Part shown: piece after piece, positions 16,586 through 24,288 of the stretch | How positions within the stretch are numbered: position 1 is the stretch's first letter | Layout: every line of letters begins with the position of its first letter | Assembly (NCBI GenBank): GCA_963205525.1 | Contig: CAUJJP010000108.1 | Span: forward strand, 1-30,198 | Source of the DNA: Pseudomonadota bacterium | GTDB taxonomy: Bacteria; Pseudomonadota; Gammaproteobacteria; Burkholderiales; Burkholderiaceae | Direction of reading: 5' to 3' | DNA: 30,198 nt | Notes under the pieces: generated by a model | Seen by the model: the letters and a program-made list of their open reading frames with translations, nothing else | Databases searched by the model: none | Told to the model about the DNA's origin: nothing | Position numbers and translations under genes: made by a program

Positions 16586-17122
16586 ATGCTGAAGAACATC
16601 GCGGTCGCTTACGACCCGCTCGAGGATCGCATCGTCCTGCGCCTGACGGTGCTGGATGAGGGGGCGGGTATGACCGAGCACCTGCTGCATCTGACGCGAC
16701 GCGTCTGCGCGGCCCTGCGCCCGGACCTGCAGGCGGTGCTCGATCTCTCGGCCGAAGTGCCGGCAAGCCTGGACCGCGCGGCGCGTGTGGCCGTTTCCAC
16801 GGCGCACCACCAGGCGATGGCGAGCTTGGTGCCGGTTCGCAACGAGCCGGCGATGGCACTCCCGCCCGCCGCAGGGCGGCCGCGGCTGGTGCGGCAGGCG
16901 ATCTGCGGGCGTCGGCGTGCGGATCAGCGCTGGGTGCTGCGTTTCGAATTCGGCGCCGACACGCCTGCGCTGTCGATGCTGCTGTCGGGCAGCACGCTGC
17001 ACGCGCTGGTCCATGCCTTGTCCAAGCGCGTGCAGGCGGCGCAGTGGGCGCTTGCGTCCTTGCCCCACGAGCGTGAGCCTGCGCCGAGCACACCGACCAC
17101 GCCGACACCCGGACTTCACTGA
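16586..17122 (+). CDS. Unrecognised 178-aa cytosolic protein beside the secretion operon
   Basis: 178 residues, no signal peptide. The N-terminal half starts MLKNIAVAYDPLEDRIVLRL with TVLDEGAGMTEHLLHLTRRV; the second half has RQAICGRRRADQRWVLRFEF and MLLSGSTLHALVHALSKRVQ, followed by a Thr/Pro-rich tail. The pattern of strands then a helix with LH.LVHAL resembles the C-terminal part of the 94-aa neighbour. It sits 62 bp after that gene and 87 bp before the TnpB-derived gene. The stop codon lies within a perfect 12-bp palindrome, CTGATCGATCAG (17119-17130). Function unknown; co-localisation with the type I system is the only clue. Confidence 0.75.
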   Translation: MLKNIAVAYDPLEDRIVLRLTVLDEGAGMTEHLLHLTRRVCAALRPDLQAVLDLSAEVPASLDRAARVAVSTAHHQAMASLVPVRNEPAMALPPAAGRPRLVRQAICGRRRADQRWVLRFEFGADTPALSMLLSGSTLHALVHALSKRVQAAQWALASLPHEREPAPSTPTTPTPGLH

Positions 17123-17170
17123 TCGATCAGCGGGGGCCATCGACGCGAGATCCCGCATCGCAACTTTTGC

Positions 17171-17213
17171 TTGACTTCATATAGGATGCCGCTACCATCC
17201 GCCTCCTATATGA
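17171..17213 (+). promoter_or_regulatory. Promoter with overlapping 10-bp inverted repeat at the TnpB-like gene start
   Basis: TTGACT (17171-17176), 16 bp, TACCAT (17193-17198) resembles a sigma70 promoter. TCATATAGGA (17177-17186) and TCCTATATGA (17204-17213) form a perfect 10-bp inverted repeat with a 17-bp spacer. Its left arm lies in the promoter spacer and its right arm covers the ATG at 17210. A dimeric repressor bound here would block transcription. Expected transcription start is near 17205, so the message would be nearly leaderless, which fits the lack of a Shine-Dalgarno sequence. Confidence 0.5.
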
Positions 17214-17974
17214 GTTCTCCGCTGCGAATCGCGCTCTCGGCCACTGCGGCCCAGGCGCAGCGACTGGCCTTGCTGCAGCGCACTTTCGCGGCCGCGTGCA
17301 ACGCGCTGGCGCCGCTGGCGCAGCAGACGCGCTGCTGGAACCGGGTGGCCTTGCATCACATGGCCTACCGGCAGATGCGTGAGCGCTTTCCGCAGCTGGG
17401 TTCGCAGATGGTTTGCAATGCGATCTACTCGGTCAGCCGCACCTGCAGGCTCGTCTACCAGCACCCGCAAAGCCCCTTTCACCTCACGCGGCTGGGCGAC
17501 AAGCCCTTGCCGCTGGTGCGCTTCCTGCCGGATTCGCCGGTCTACTTCGACCGCCACACGCTCAGCATCAAGGATGGCCAAGTGTCGATGTTCACCCTCG
17601 ACGGCCGCATGCGCTTTCAACTCGGGCTCACGCCGACGCAGGAGCAGCGCTTTCGCGCGGAGCGCCTGCGCGAGATCGCCCTGCTGTCCAAGAACGGCGT
17701 GTTTCGGCTGGATTTCTCCTTCGCAGCACCCAGCGGATCGTCCGACGCGCCGGGCGCGAAGGTCAGACCCGCGCGCGTGCGCGACGAGCCTGTGCAAGCT
17801 GCCGACCGCGCGTTTGCCGAAAGTCGAGATTCGCCCGTCGACGGCGGCGTCGACGCCGAGCTGCCCGAGTACATCCTGATCACCGATTCCCCGAGCCCGG
17901 CGGAATCGGACTTGTCCCTGCCGGCCCTGGCCTCGGCGCTGCCCGGCCAGCCGTTTGCGCCCCCCACCCCATGA
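17210..17974 (+). CDS. TnpB-derived protein retaining only the N-terminal domain, no RuvC nuclease
   Basis: 254 residues from ATG 17210. Residues 1-172 follow the N-terminal half of IS605/IS607-family TnpB: RTFAAACNALAPLA, NRVALHHMAYRQMRERFPQL with GSQMVCNAIYSVSR, PVYFDRHTLSIKDGQVSMFT with LDGRMRFQL, and LLSKNGVFRLDFSF, the strand that in TnpB leads straight into the RuvC-I motif (G.D.G). Here that point is replaced by a Pro/Ser/Asp-rich tail ending GQPFAPPTP; RuvC catalytic acids and the zinc ribbon are absent. In TnpB this half holds the WED/REC-like regions that contact guide RNA and target DNA. The stop overlaps the ABC transporter ATG by 4 bp (ATGA), so it is a fixed part of the operon, not transposon debris. 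I infer an exapted nucleic-acid-binding role; a protein-protein role is possible. Confidence 0.75.
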   Translation: MSSPLRIALSATAAQAQRLALLQRTFAAACNALAPLAQQTRCWNRVALHHMAYRQMRERFPQLGSQMVCNAIYSVSRTCRLVYQHPQSPFHLTRLGDKPLPLVRFLPDSPVYFDRHTLSIKDGQVSMFTLDGRMRFQLGLTPTQEQRFRAERLREIALLSKNGVFRLDFSFAAPSGSSDAPGAKVRPARVRDEPVQAADRAFAESRDSPVDGGVDAELPEYILITDSPSPAESDLSLPALASALPGQPFAPPTP

Positions 17975-19752
17975 GCTCTCCCTCCATCCACGCGCAGCCC
18001 GCCTCGCTGCTGCGCCAGACGGTCTTGGCCCAACGCCCGGCTTTCATGCGCGCGGCGCGTCTGAGCGTCGTCACTGGACTGCTGTCCTTGATCTCGACCT
18101 GGTTCATGTTCGAGGTCTACGGCCGGGTGCAGGACAGCCGCAACCTCACGACCCTGGGCTGGCTCGTGCTCATGGTGCTGGGCGTCTATGTGATGCTCGA
18201 ACTGCTCGAGCTCGTGCGCGCACGCCTGTTCCATCGGGTCGGGGAGACGCTGGACGAGCAGCTTCGTTCACGGCTCTTCGAGCTCGTCTTCGAGGCCAAC
18301 CTGCGTCGGCAGGCGGCGGGGTCGATCCAGCCCTTCAGCGACTTGAAGACGCTGCGCGATTTCATTTCGACCCCGGCCGTCACGTCGGTTCTCGACGCAC
18401 CGACCGCGCTGATCTGTCTGGCGCTGCTGTTCGCTCTGAGCCCGTGGCTGGGCGCGCTCGCGCTGGTCGGAGCGGGCATTCAGGTGCTCCTGGCCTACCT
18501 GACCGAGCGGCGTACGATGCCGCTGCTGACCGAGGCTTCCCGCACGTCGATTCAGGCGCAGACCTACGCCGCCAGCACGTCGCGCAACGCGCAGGTCATC
18601 GAATCGATGGGCATGCTGCCGGCCTTGCACGCCCGCTGGACGCGCTTGCAGGACCGCTTCCTCGCGCGCCAGGCCGAGGCTTCCGACTACGGCGGCCTCA
18701 ACGCCACTGCCGCACGCGTCGTGCAACTGATGCAGAGCTCGCTGCTGCTGGGCGCGGCCTGTTGGCTGATGCTCTACGGCAAGCTCTGGGGCGGCGGCGG
18801 CATGGTCATCGTGGCCTCCATCCTCGGCGGCAAGATCCTGCAGCCGCTGGCGCAGCTGGTGGGGCAGTGGCGCCTGGTCGTCGGCGCACGCGACGCCTAC
18901 GGGCGCCTGGACGCGCTGCTCGGCAAGCCCGACGATCGGCCGCCGGCCATGCCCTTGCCCCCACCCAAGGGACTGCTGACGGTCGAGTCCGTCACCGCGG
19001 CGGCGCCGGGCAGCACGCTGCCCATCCTGAAGAACGTGAGCTTTGCGGCCCGGCCCGGCGAGGTGCTGGGCGTGATCGGCCCTTCGGCCTGCGGCAAGAG
19101 TACGCTGGCGCGGCTGTTGATGGGGATCTGGCCCGCGGCCGGCGGCGCTGTCCGGCTGGACGGCGCGGATGTCTACGCCTGGAACAAGGCCGAACTCGGG
19201 CCGCACCTGGGCTATCTGCCGCAGACGGTCGAACTCTTCGACGGCACCGTGGCCGAGAACATCGCCCGCTTCGGCGATGTCGACATGGACAAGGTCAGGG
19301 CGGCGGCGGACCTGGCCGGAATCGGCTCGATCGTCGCGGCCCTGCCCGAAGGCTTCGATACGCGCATCGGGGTCGACGGCGCCGTGCTCTCGGGCGGGCA
19401 GCGCCAGCGCATCGCGCTGGCGCGGGCGGTCTACGGCAACCCGCGGCTCGTCGTGCTCGACGAACCCAATTCGAGCCTGGACGAACACGGGGAGACAGCC
19501 TTGCTGCAGATGCTCGCGGCCTTGAAGTCGCGCGGCGCTGCGGTGGTGGCGATCACCCACCGAACGGGCATGCTCCCGGTGACCGACCGGCTGCTCATGC
19601 TGCGCGAGGGTCAGGTGGCGCTCTTCGGCCCGCGCGACGAGGTCCTGGCCGCGCTCAAGAACGCGGCCGACCAGGCGCGCACGCAGGCGGCCGCGCAGGC
19701 TGCACCCAAACCGTCGGCGGCTGCGCCGGCCCTGCAGGGACGCACCGCATGA
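17971..19752 (+). CDS. Type I secretion ABC transporter/ATPase, PrtD type (first of two)
   Basis: 593 residues. N-terminal transmembrane half (residues about 25-310) with several hydrophobic segments and no C39 peptidase or C39-like domain, as in PrtD/HasD/RsaD exporters. The ATPase half has Walker A GPSACGKST (a Cys in a variable position), Q-loop LGYLPQTVELFDGTVAENIA, signature LSGGQRQRIALARA, Walker B LVVLDEPNSSLDE and H-loop AITHRTG, all catalytic residues present. A Gln/Ala-rich tail ends the protein. It energises export of C-terminal-signal substrates such as RTX proteins across the inner membrane. It overlaps the genes on both sides by ATGA and has no Shine-Dalgarno sequence, so translation is coupled to the TnpB-like gene. 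The second, distinct ABC gene follows directly. Confidence 0.95.
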   Translation: MSSPSIHAQPASLLRQTVLAQRPAFMRAARLSVVTGLLSLISTWFMFEVYGRVQDSRNLTTLGWLVLMVLGVYVMLELLELVRARLFHRVGETLDEQLRSRLFELVFEANLRRQAAGSIQPFSDLKTLRDFISTPAVTSVLDAPTALICLALLFALSPWLGALALVGAGIQVLLAYLTERRTMPLLTEASRTSIQAQTYAASTSRNAQVIESMGMLPALHARWTRLQDRFLARQAEASDYGGLNATAARVVQLMQSSLLLGAACWLMLYGKLWGGGGMVIVASILGGKILQPLAQLVGQWRLVVGARDAYGRLDALLGKPDDRPPAMPLPPPKGLLTVESVTAAAPGSTLPILKNVSFAARPGEVLGVIGPSACGKSTLARLLMGIWPAAGGAVRLDGADVYAWNKAELGPHLGYLPQTVELFDGTVAENIARFGDVDMDKVRAAADLAGIGSIVAALPEGFDTRIGVDGAVLSGGQRQRIALARAVYGNPRLVVLDEPNSSLDEHGETALLQMLAALKSRGAAVVAITHRTGMLPVTDRLLMLREGQVALFGPRDEVLAALKNAADQARTQAAAQAAPKPSAAAPALQGRTA

Positions 19753-21518
19753 GACATCCCGCCTCCTCCTCGCTGGCTCTCGCGCCTTCCGGCGCGGCCG
19801 ATGCGACGACGCCCGCCGCCACGACGCACGGAGCGGGCTTCTTCCAGCGCAGCGCGCTCGGGCGGACGTTGCTGCGTTTTCGGCGCGAGCTCGTCTGGGT
19901 GGCGATCTTCAGCTTCTTTGCCAATGTGCTGATGCTGACGCCCACGCTCTACATGATGCAGGTCTTCGACCGCGTGATGGCCAGCGGCAACGACTACACG
20001 CTGGCCGCGCTCACGATCATCATGGTCCTCTTCTTCCTCACGCTGGCCTTCGCGGAGTGGTTGCGCTCGCGCCTACTGGTGCGTGCCGGCGCGGCCTTCG
20101 ACCAGGCGCTCAATGCCGATGTCTTCGCCTCGAGCTTCGAGGCCAGCCTGGGCGGCGGCGTGCGCAATCCGACGCAGGCCTTCAGCGACCTGACGGCGCT
20201 GCGGCAGTTCCTGAGCGGCAACGCGGCTTTCGCGGTGATGGACATTCCCTGGTCTATCGTCTACATCGGCGTGCTCTTCATGATCCACCCGTGGCTGGGC
20301 TGGACGGCGGTGTTCTTCGGCGTGCTGATGCTCGTGCTGGCCTTCGCCGGCCATCGCCTGACGACGCCGGGGCACACGCGGGCCCAGGAGAGCCTGGTGG
20401 AAGCCAACACCTACCTGCAGGGCAAGCTGCGCAACGCCGAGACCGTGCACGCGCTGGGGATGCTCGGCAACCTGCGTCGGCATTGGCTGGCCCTGCACGA
20501 ACGCCACATGGGACTGCACGAACATGCTCAGGAGCGCGCGCATCGCCTGCAGGCGCTGACCAAGTACGTGCAGTACACCCAGCAGTCGCTGATGCTGGCG
20601 ATGGGCGGCCTGCTTGCGGTCAAGGGCGACATCAGCGTGGGCGCGATGATCGTCTGCAACTCGCTGATGGGCAACGCGCTGCGGCCCGTGGGCGTCGTGG
20701 TGGCGGCGTGGCGCCAGTTCATCGATACGCGTCACTCGTATGCGCGGCTCGAGAAGCTGCTGCAGGAACAGCCCGAGCGCGAGGCTTCGCACGTCGGCGA
20801 GGAGGTCAAGGGACAGATCACGCTGCAAGCGCTCACGGCCACGGCGCCGGGCCGGCAGGCGCCGATCCTGGACGCGCTCGACGCCGAGTTCACCGCTGGC
20901 GAGGTGATCGCCGTGGTCGGGCCTTCCGGCGCGGGGAAGTCGACGCTGGCCCGCTGCATCGTCGGCATCTGGCCGCACACCACGGGTCGCATGCTGCTGG
21001 ACGGCCACCCGATCCAGGAGTGGTCGCGGCCGGCGCTCGGGCCGCACATCGGCTACCTGCCGCAGGACATCGAGCTGTTCGACGGCACGATCGCCGAGAA
21101 CATCGCCCGCTTTTCGCAGGCGCCTCCCGAACGCATCGTCGAGGCGGCCGAGCGCACCGGCATCCACGAGATGGTTCTGCGCCTGCCCAAGGGCTACGAC
21201 ACGCCCATGGGTGAGGCCGGCGGCCTGCTCTCGGGCGGCCAGCGCCAGCGCATCGGGCTGGCCCGCGCGATCCTCGGAGACCCCGAACTCGTCGTGCTGG
21301 ACGAGCCCAACGCCAACCTCGACGACGCCGGTGAGGCCGCGCTCTTGCGCACTGTGCGCGACCTCAAGGCCCGAGGACGAACCGTGTTCATGATCGTGCA
21401 CCAGCAGCACCTGCTGGCGGCCGCCGACCGCGTGCTGATCCTCGAAGCCGGACGCATCACCCGCATCCTGCCGGTGGTGATCAAGACCGAAGCCCCTGCC
21501 GGGCAGACCTCATCATGA
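19749..21518 (+). CDS. Type I secretion ABC transporter/ATPase, PrtD type (second of two)
   Basis: 589 residues. A ~30-residue Ala/Thr-rich N-terminus precedes the transmembrane half (WVAIFSFFANVLMLTPTLYM, VYIGVLFMIHPWLGWTAVFF). Residues about 350-570 are the ATPase: Walker A GPSGAGKST, GYLPQDIELFDGTIAENIAR, signature LSGGQRQRIGLARA, Walker B LVVLDEPNANLDD, H-loop MIVHQQ. It shares the FSDL..LR.F motif (QAFSDLTALRQFLSG) seen in the first ABC protein (PFSDLKTLRDFIS), a PrtD-family trait. Both neighbours overlap by 4 bp. Two complete ATPases with a single adaptor and channel suggest a heterodimer like the RtxB/RtxE pair of MARTX export (analogy), or two homodimers sharing the other parts. Confidence 0.95.
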   Translation: MRHPASSSLALAPSGAADATTPAATTHGAGFFQRSALGRTLLRFRRELVWVAIFSFFANVLMLTPTLYMMQVFDRVMASGNDYTLAALTIIMVLFFLTLAFAEWLRSRLLVRAGAAFDQALNADVFASSFEASLGGGVRNPTQAFSDLTALRQFLSGNAAFAVMDIPWSIVYIGVLFMIHPWLGWTAVFFGVLMLVLAFAGHRLTTPGHTRAQESLVEANTYLQGKLRNAETVHALGMLGNLRRHWLALHERHMGLHEHAQERAHRLQALTKYVQYTQQSLMLAMGGLLAVKGDISVGAMIVCNSLMGNALRPVGVVVAAWRQFIDTRHSYARLEKLLQEQPEREASHVGEEVKGQITLQALTATAPGRQAPILDALDAEFTAGEVIAVVGPSGAGKSTLARCIVGIWPHTTGRMLLDGHPIQEWSRPALGPHIGYLPQDIELFDGTIAENIARFSQAPPERIVEAAERTGIHEMVLRLPKGYDTPMGEAGGLLSGGQRQRIGLARAILGDPELVVLDEPNANLDDAGEAALLRTVRDLKARGRTVFMIVHQQHLLAAADRVLILEAGRITRILPVVIKTEAPAGQTSS

Positions 21519-22891
21519 GTACGACGCATCCCATGTCACGAAGCCTTACGCCCCCCGCGCCTGCCGCGCGCGACGCCACCGACGTCGAGGACGCGCGCCC
21601 CAAGACCGACACGCGACCCGTGATTCGCCTGGGTTTCTGGGTGCTGGTCGTGGGTTTCGGACTGTTCATGGCCTGGGCGGCCTGGGCGCCGCTGGACGAG
21701 GGCGTGGCCGCGCCGGCCACCGTCTCCGTCGAGACGCGTCGCAAGCCGATCCAGCACCTGCAGGGGGGGGTCATCAAGAGCGTCGAGGTCAAGGAAGGGC
21801 AGGAGGTCCACGAAGGCGACCCGCTCGTCGTGCTGGACGACAGCGCGGTGCGGGCAACCTACGAAGCGATCCGGCAGAACTATCTCTCGCAACGTGCGCT
21901 GGAAAGTCGCCTGATCGCCGAGGCGACGAATACGTCCACGATCACCTTCCACCCGGACCTCCTCGAGCATCCGGACGCGGTGGCGCAACAGCTGATGGCG
22001 GTGCAGCAGCAGGTCCTTGCGGCCAGGCACGCTGCGCAGAGTGCCGAGTTCGCGGCCGCCGATCAGTCGATCGCCGGCTACGAGACGCAGATCGCCGGCC
22101 TGCGGCGGATCCTCGAGAACCGCCGCCAGCAGGCTGCGCTGCAGTCACGCCAGCTCGACAACGTCAAGGGGCTGGCGGAGGAGGGCTTCGCTCCGCGAAA
22201 CCAGGCGCTGCAGCTCGAGCAGCAGCAGGCCGACCTGCGCGCGTCGATGAATGATCTCGAGACCAACATCGCGCGTGCCGGCAACGCCATTCTCGAGATC
22301 AAGCAGCGCGTGGCCCAGCGCAAGCAGGAGTACGTGAAGGAGGTTTCCTCGCAATTGGCCGACGTACGCCGCGAGGTGCAGGCCAACCAGGAGCGGCTGG
22401 CCGCGATCTCGGCCGATCTCTCGCGCATGGTGCTGCGCGCGCCGGTGGACGGCCAGGTGGTGGGCCTGGCGCTGGCGCAGCGCGGAGGCGGCATCGTCAC
22501 GCCGGGTCAACGCCTGATGGACATCTCGCCCAAGGACGAGCCCTTGCTGCTGGATGCCCGTGTGCCGCCGCAGGTGATCGATCGCGTGCGTTCGGGCGAC
22601 GCCGTCGACGTGCGCTTCAACGCCTTCGCCAACACGCCCACCTTGGTGGTGCACGGCCGCGTGATGTCGCTGGCGCACGATGCACTCACGGAACAGATGG
22701 GCAACGGCGTGATTTCCTACTACCTCGCACGCGTCGAGCTGACGCCCGAAGGCATGAAGGCGCTCGGCCAGCGCAGCATGCAGCCGGGCATGCCCGCCGA
22801 AGTCCTGATCAAGACCGGTGAGCGCCCGCTGCTGACGTACTTGCTGCACCCACTCACCAAGCGCATCGCCGCGGCGATGACCGAGGAGTGA
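21515..22891 (+). CDS. HlyD/PrtE-family type I secretion periplasmic adaptor
   Basis: 458 residues, the usual length. A cytosolic N-terminus of about 35 residues, one transmembrane segment (LGFWVLVVGFGLFMAWAAWA), the half-lipoyl motif PIQHLQGGVIKSVEVKEGQE, a long coiled-coil hairpin (about 120-290, rich in Gln/Ala/Arg), the second half-lipoyl LRAPVDGQVVGLALAQRGGG, then DISPKDEPLLLDARV and the conserved C-terminal PGMPAEVLIKTGERPLLTYL with LLHPL. It bridges the ABC dimer and the TolC-type channel. A run of eight G (21763-21770) encodes the QGG motif. The start overlaps the previous stop by ATGA. Confidence 0.96.
   Translation: MSTTHPMSRSLTPPAPAARDATDVEDARPKTDTRPVIRLGFWVLVVGFGLFMAWAAWAPLDEGVAAPATVSVETRRKPIQHLQGGVIKSVEVKEGQEVHEGDPLVVLDDSAVRATYEAIRQNYLSQRALESRLIAEATNTSTITFHPDLLEHPDAVAQQLMAVQQQVLAARHAAQSAEFAAADQSIAGYETQIAGLRRILENRRQQAALQSRQLDNVKGLAEEGFAPRNQALQLEQQQADLRASMNDLETNIARAGNAILEIKQRVAQRKQEYVKEVSSQLADVRREVQANQERLAAISADLSRMVLRAPVDGQVVGLALAQRGGGIVTPGQRLMDISPKDEPLLLDARVPPQVIDRVRSGDAVDVRFNAFANTPTLVVHGRVMSLAHDALTEQMGNGVISYYLARVELTPEGMKALGQRSMQPGMPAEVLIKTGERPLLTYLLHPLTKRIAAAMTEE
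21763..21770 (+). repeat. G8 homopolymer early in the HlyD-type gene
   Basis: Eight consecutive G residues encode part of Gln-Gly-Gly-Val at about residue 84 of 458. Synonymous codons could break the run, so slippage here is possible and would truncate the adaptor. Confidence 0.7.
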
Positions 22892-22893
22892 GC

Positions 22894-24288
22894 ATGCGAC
22901 GCTTGCCTGCCCTCGCCGCCCTCCTGGTCGTGCCCTGGCTGGTGCTGCAGGCGCCGGTTGCGCAAGCCATGGGCTTCGCCGAGGCCTTCGACGCGGCCCG
23001 AAGCTATGACGCGCAATACCGCGCGGCCGGCCACGAGCGGGATTCGGCGCGTCTGGGGGTGCCGATCGCGCGCTCCTACCTCCTGCCGAGCATTTCGCTG
23101 AGCGCTTCGTCGACCGAGGTTGAGGGGCATCGACGCTTTGGCAACAGCCTGAACCAGGAAGTGCGGCTGCCGATGGACTACTCGGCACCGCAGGCGGCAC
23201 TGCAATTGCGTGCGCCTCTGCTGAACTACGAGGCGCTGTTGCGCCTTCGCATGGCGCGCGCGCAGGCCGACAGCGCGCAGACGATGTACGAGATCCGCGA
23301 GCTCGAGCTGGCCGATCGCCTGGGCACGGCGTACCTGCAGGTGCTGCTTTCGACCGAGGGGGTGAAGCTCGCGCGCGCCGAGATCGTTCAGCTCGAAGGG
23401 CAACTCGATCGCAGCCGCCGCCGGCTGGACGCCGGTGAGGGCACGCGCACCGAGGTGGCGCAGACCCAGGCGCAACTGGAGCTGGCTCGAGTGCGGCTGG
23501 TCGAGGCCCTGGATCAGTCGGGCATCGCCCGCCGCGGTTTGCAGCGCTTCATCGGGCAGGCCCCGCTGCAGCTCGAGGCACTGGCCAACGACTATCGCCC
23601 AGCAGAGCTCGAGCCCCCGGAGCTCGACGCCTGGCAGGCCTTGGCCGAGCAGCGCAATCCGTTGCTGCGCGTGCGCGCGCAGAATGTGGACATGGCGCGT
23701 TTGGCGACGCAGCGAGCGCGCGCCAGCCATCTTCCTCGGCTGGACCTGGTCGCCAGCCTCAGCCACTCGAAGAACGAGTCGATCAGCAGCCTGAACCAGA
23801 CCTCGTCGCTGCGTTCCGTGGGTCTGCAGCTGAGCGTGCCCATCTACAGCGGAGGCGGAATCGATGCCACGGTGAAGCAGACGGTCGCCGACGGTGAGCG
23901 CATCCAGGAGGAGCTTCGCAACGAGCGCGAGTCGGTGCAGTTCGAAATCCAGCGCCAGTTCCTGTTGGCGCGCAACGGGCACGGCAAGGTAGACGGTTTC
24001 CTGCGGGCCGTTCAGGCCAGCGAACTCACGCTGCAAGGGATGACGCGCGCCGTCTTGGCCGGCATGGCGACCTCTGCCGACGTGCTGGATGCGCAGACGC
24101 GCGTCTTCGCGTCCCGACGGGACCTGGCGCAGGCGCGTTACGAATACCTGGCGGCCCGACTGCGGCTGAGCCTGCAGAGCGGTACGCCGATCGCCGAAGC
24201 AATCGGCGAGATCGATCGGCAACTGACGCAAGCGGTGACGCTGGAGGACTTGGCGTCGGCCAGTCGCAACGCGGGAGGAACACGATGA
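22894..24288 (+). CDS. TolC/PrtF-family outer-membrane channel protein
   Basis: 464 residues from ATG 22894, supported by GAGGAG 5 nt upstream; a GTG at 22888 overlapping the previous stop is the alternative. Sec signal MRRLPALAALLVVPWLVLQA with cleavage after PVAQA. The rest is the duplicated outer-membrane-efflux fold: GFAEAFDAARSYDAQYRAAG, YLLPSISLSAS, then long alpha-helical stretches, and in the second repeat HLPRLDLVASLSHSKN, GLQLSVPIYSGGGIDATVKQ, ATSADVLDAQTRVFASRRDL and YEYLAARLRL. It forms the trimeric exit duct of the type I machine. Having its own channel shows that the operon is self-sufficient. Confidence 0.96.
   Translation: MRRLPALAALLVVPWLVLQAPVAQAMGFAEAFDAARSYDAQYRAAGHERDSARLGVPIARSYLLPSISLSASSTEVEGHRRFGNSLNQEVRLPMDYSAPQAALQLRAPLLNYEALLRLRMARAQADSAQTMYEIRELELADRLGTAYLQVLLSTEGVKLARAEIVQLEGQLDRSRRRLDAGEGTRTEVAQTQAQLELARVRLVEALDQSGIARRGLQRFIGQAPLQLEALANDYRPAELEPPELDAWQALAEQRNPLLRVRAQNVDMARLATQRARASHLPRLDLVASLSHSKNESISSLNQTSSLRSVGLQLSVPIYSGGGIDATVKQTVADGERIQEELRNERESVQFEIQRQFLLARNGHGKVDGFLRAVQASELTLQGMTRAVLAGMATSADVLDAQTRVFASRRDLAQARYEYLAARLRLSLQSGTPIAEAIGEIDRQLTQAVTLEDLASASRNAGGTR

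Noticed and set aside
17171..17209. TTG start at 17171 or ATG at 17186 for the TnpB-like gene
   Set aside because: TTGACT reads better as a -35 box, neither start has a ribosome-binding site, and the extra residues are not TnpB-like.
17210..17974. Plain truncated tnpB pseudogene
   Set aside because: The gene is intact to a stop codon that overlaps the next start by ATGA, has a non-TnpB tail of about 80 residues and no transposon ends or tnpA beside it.
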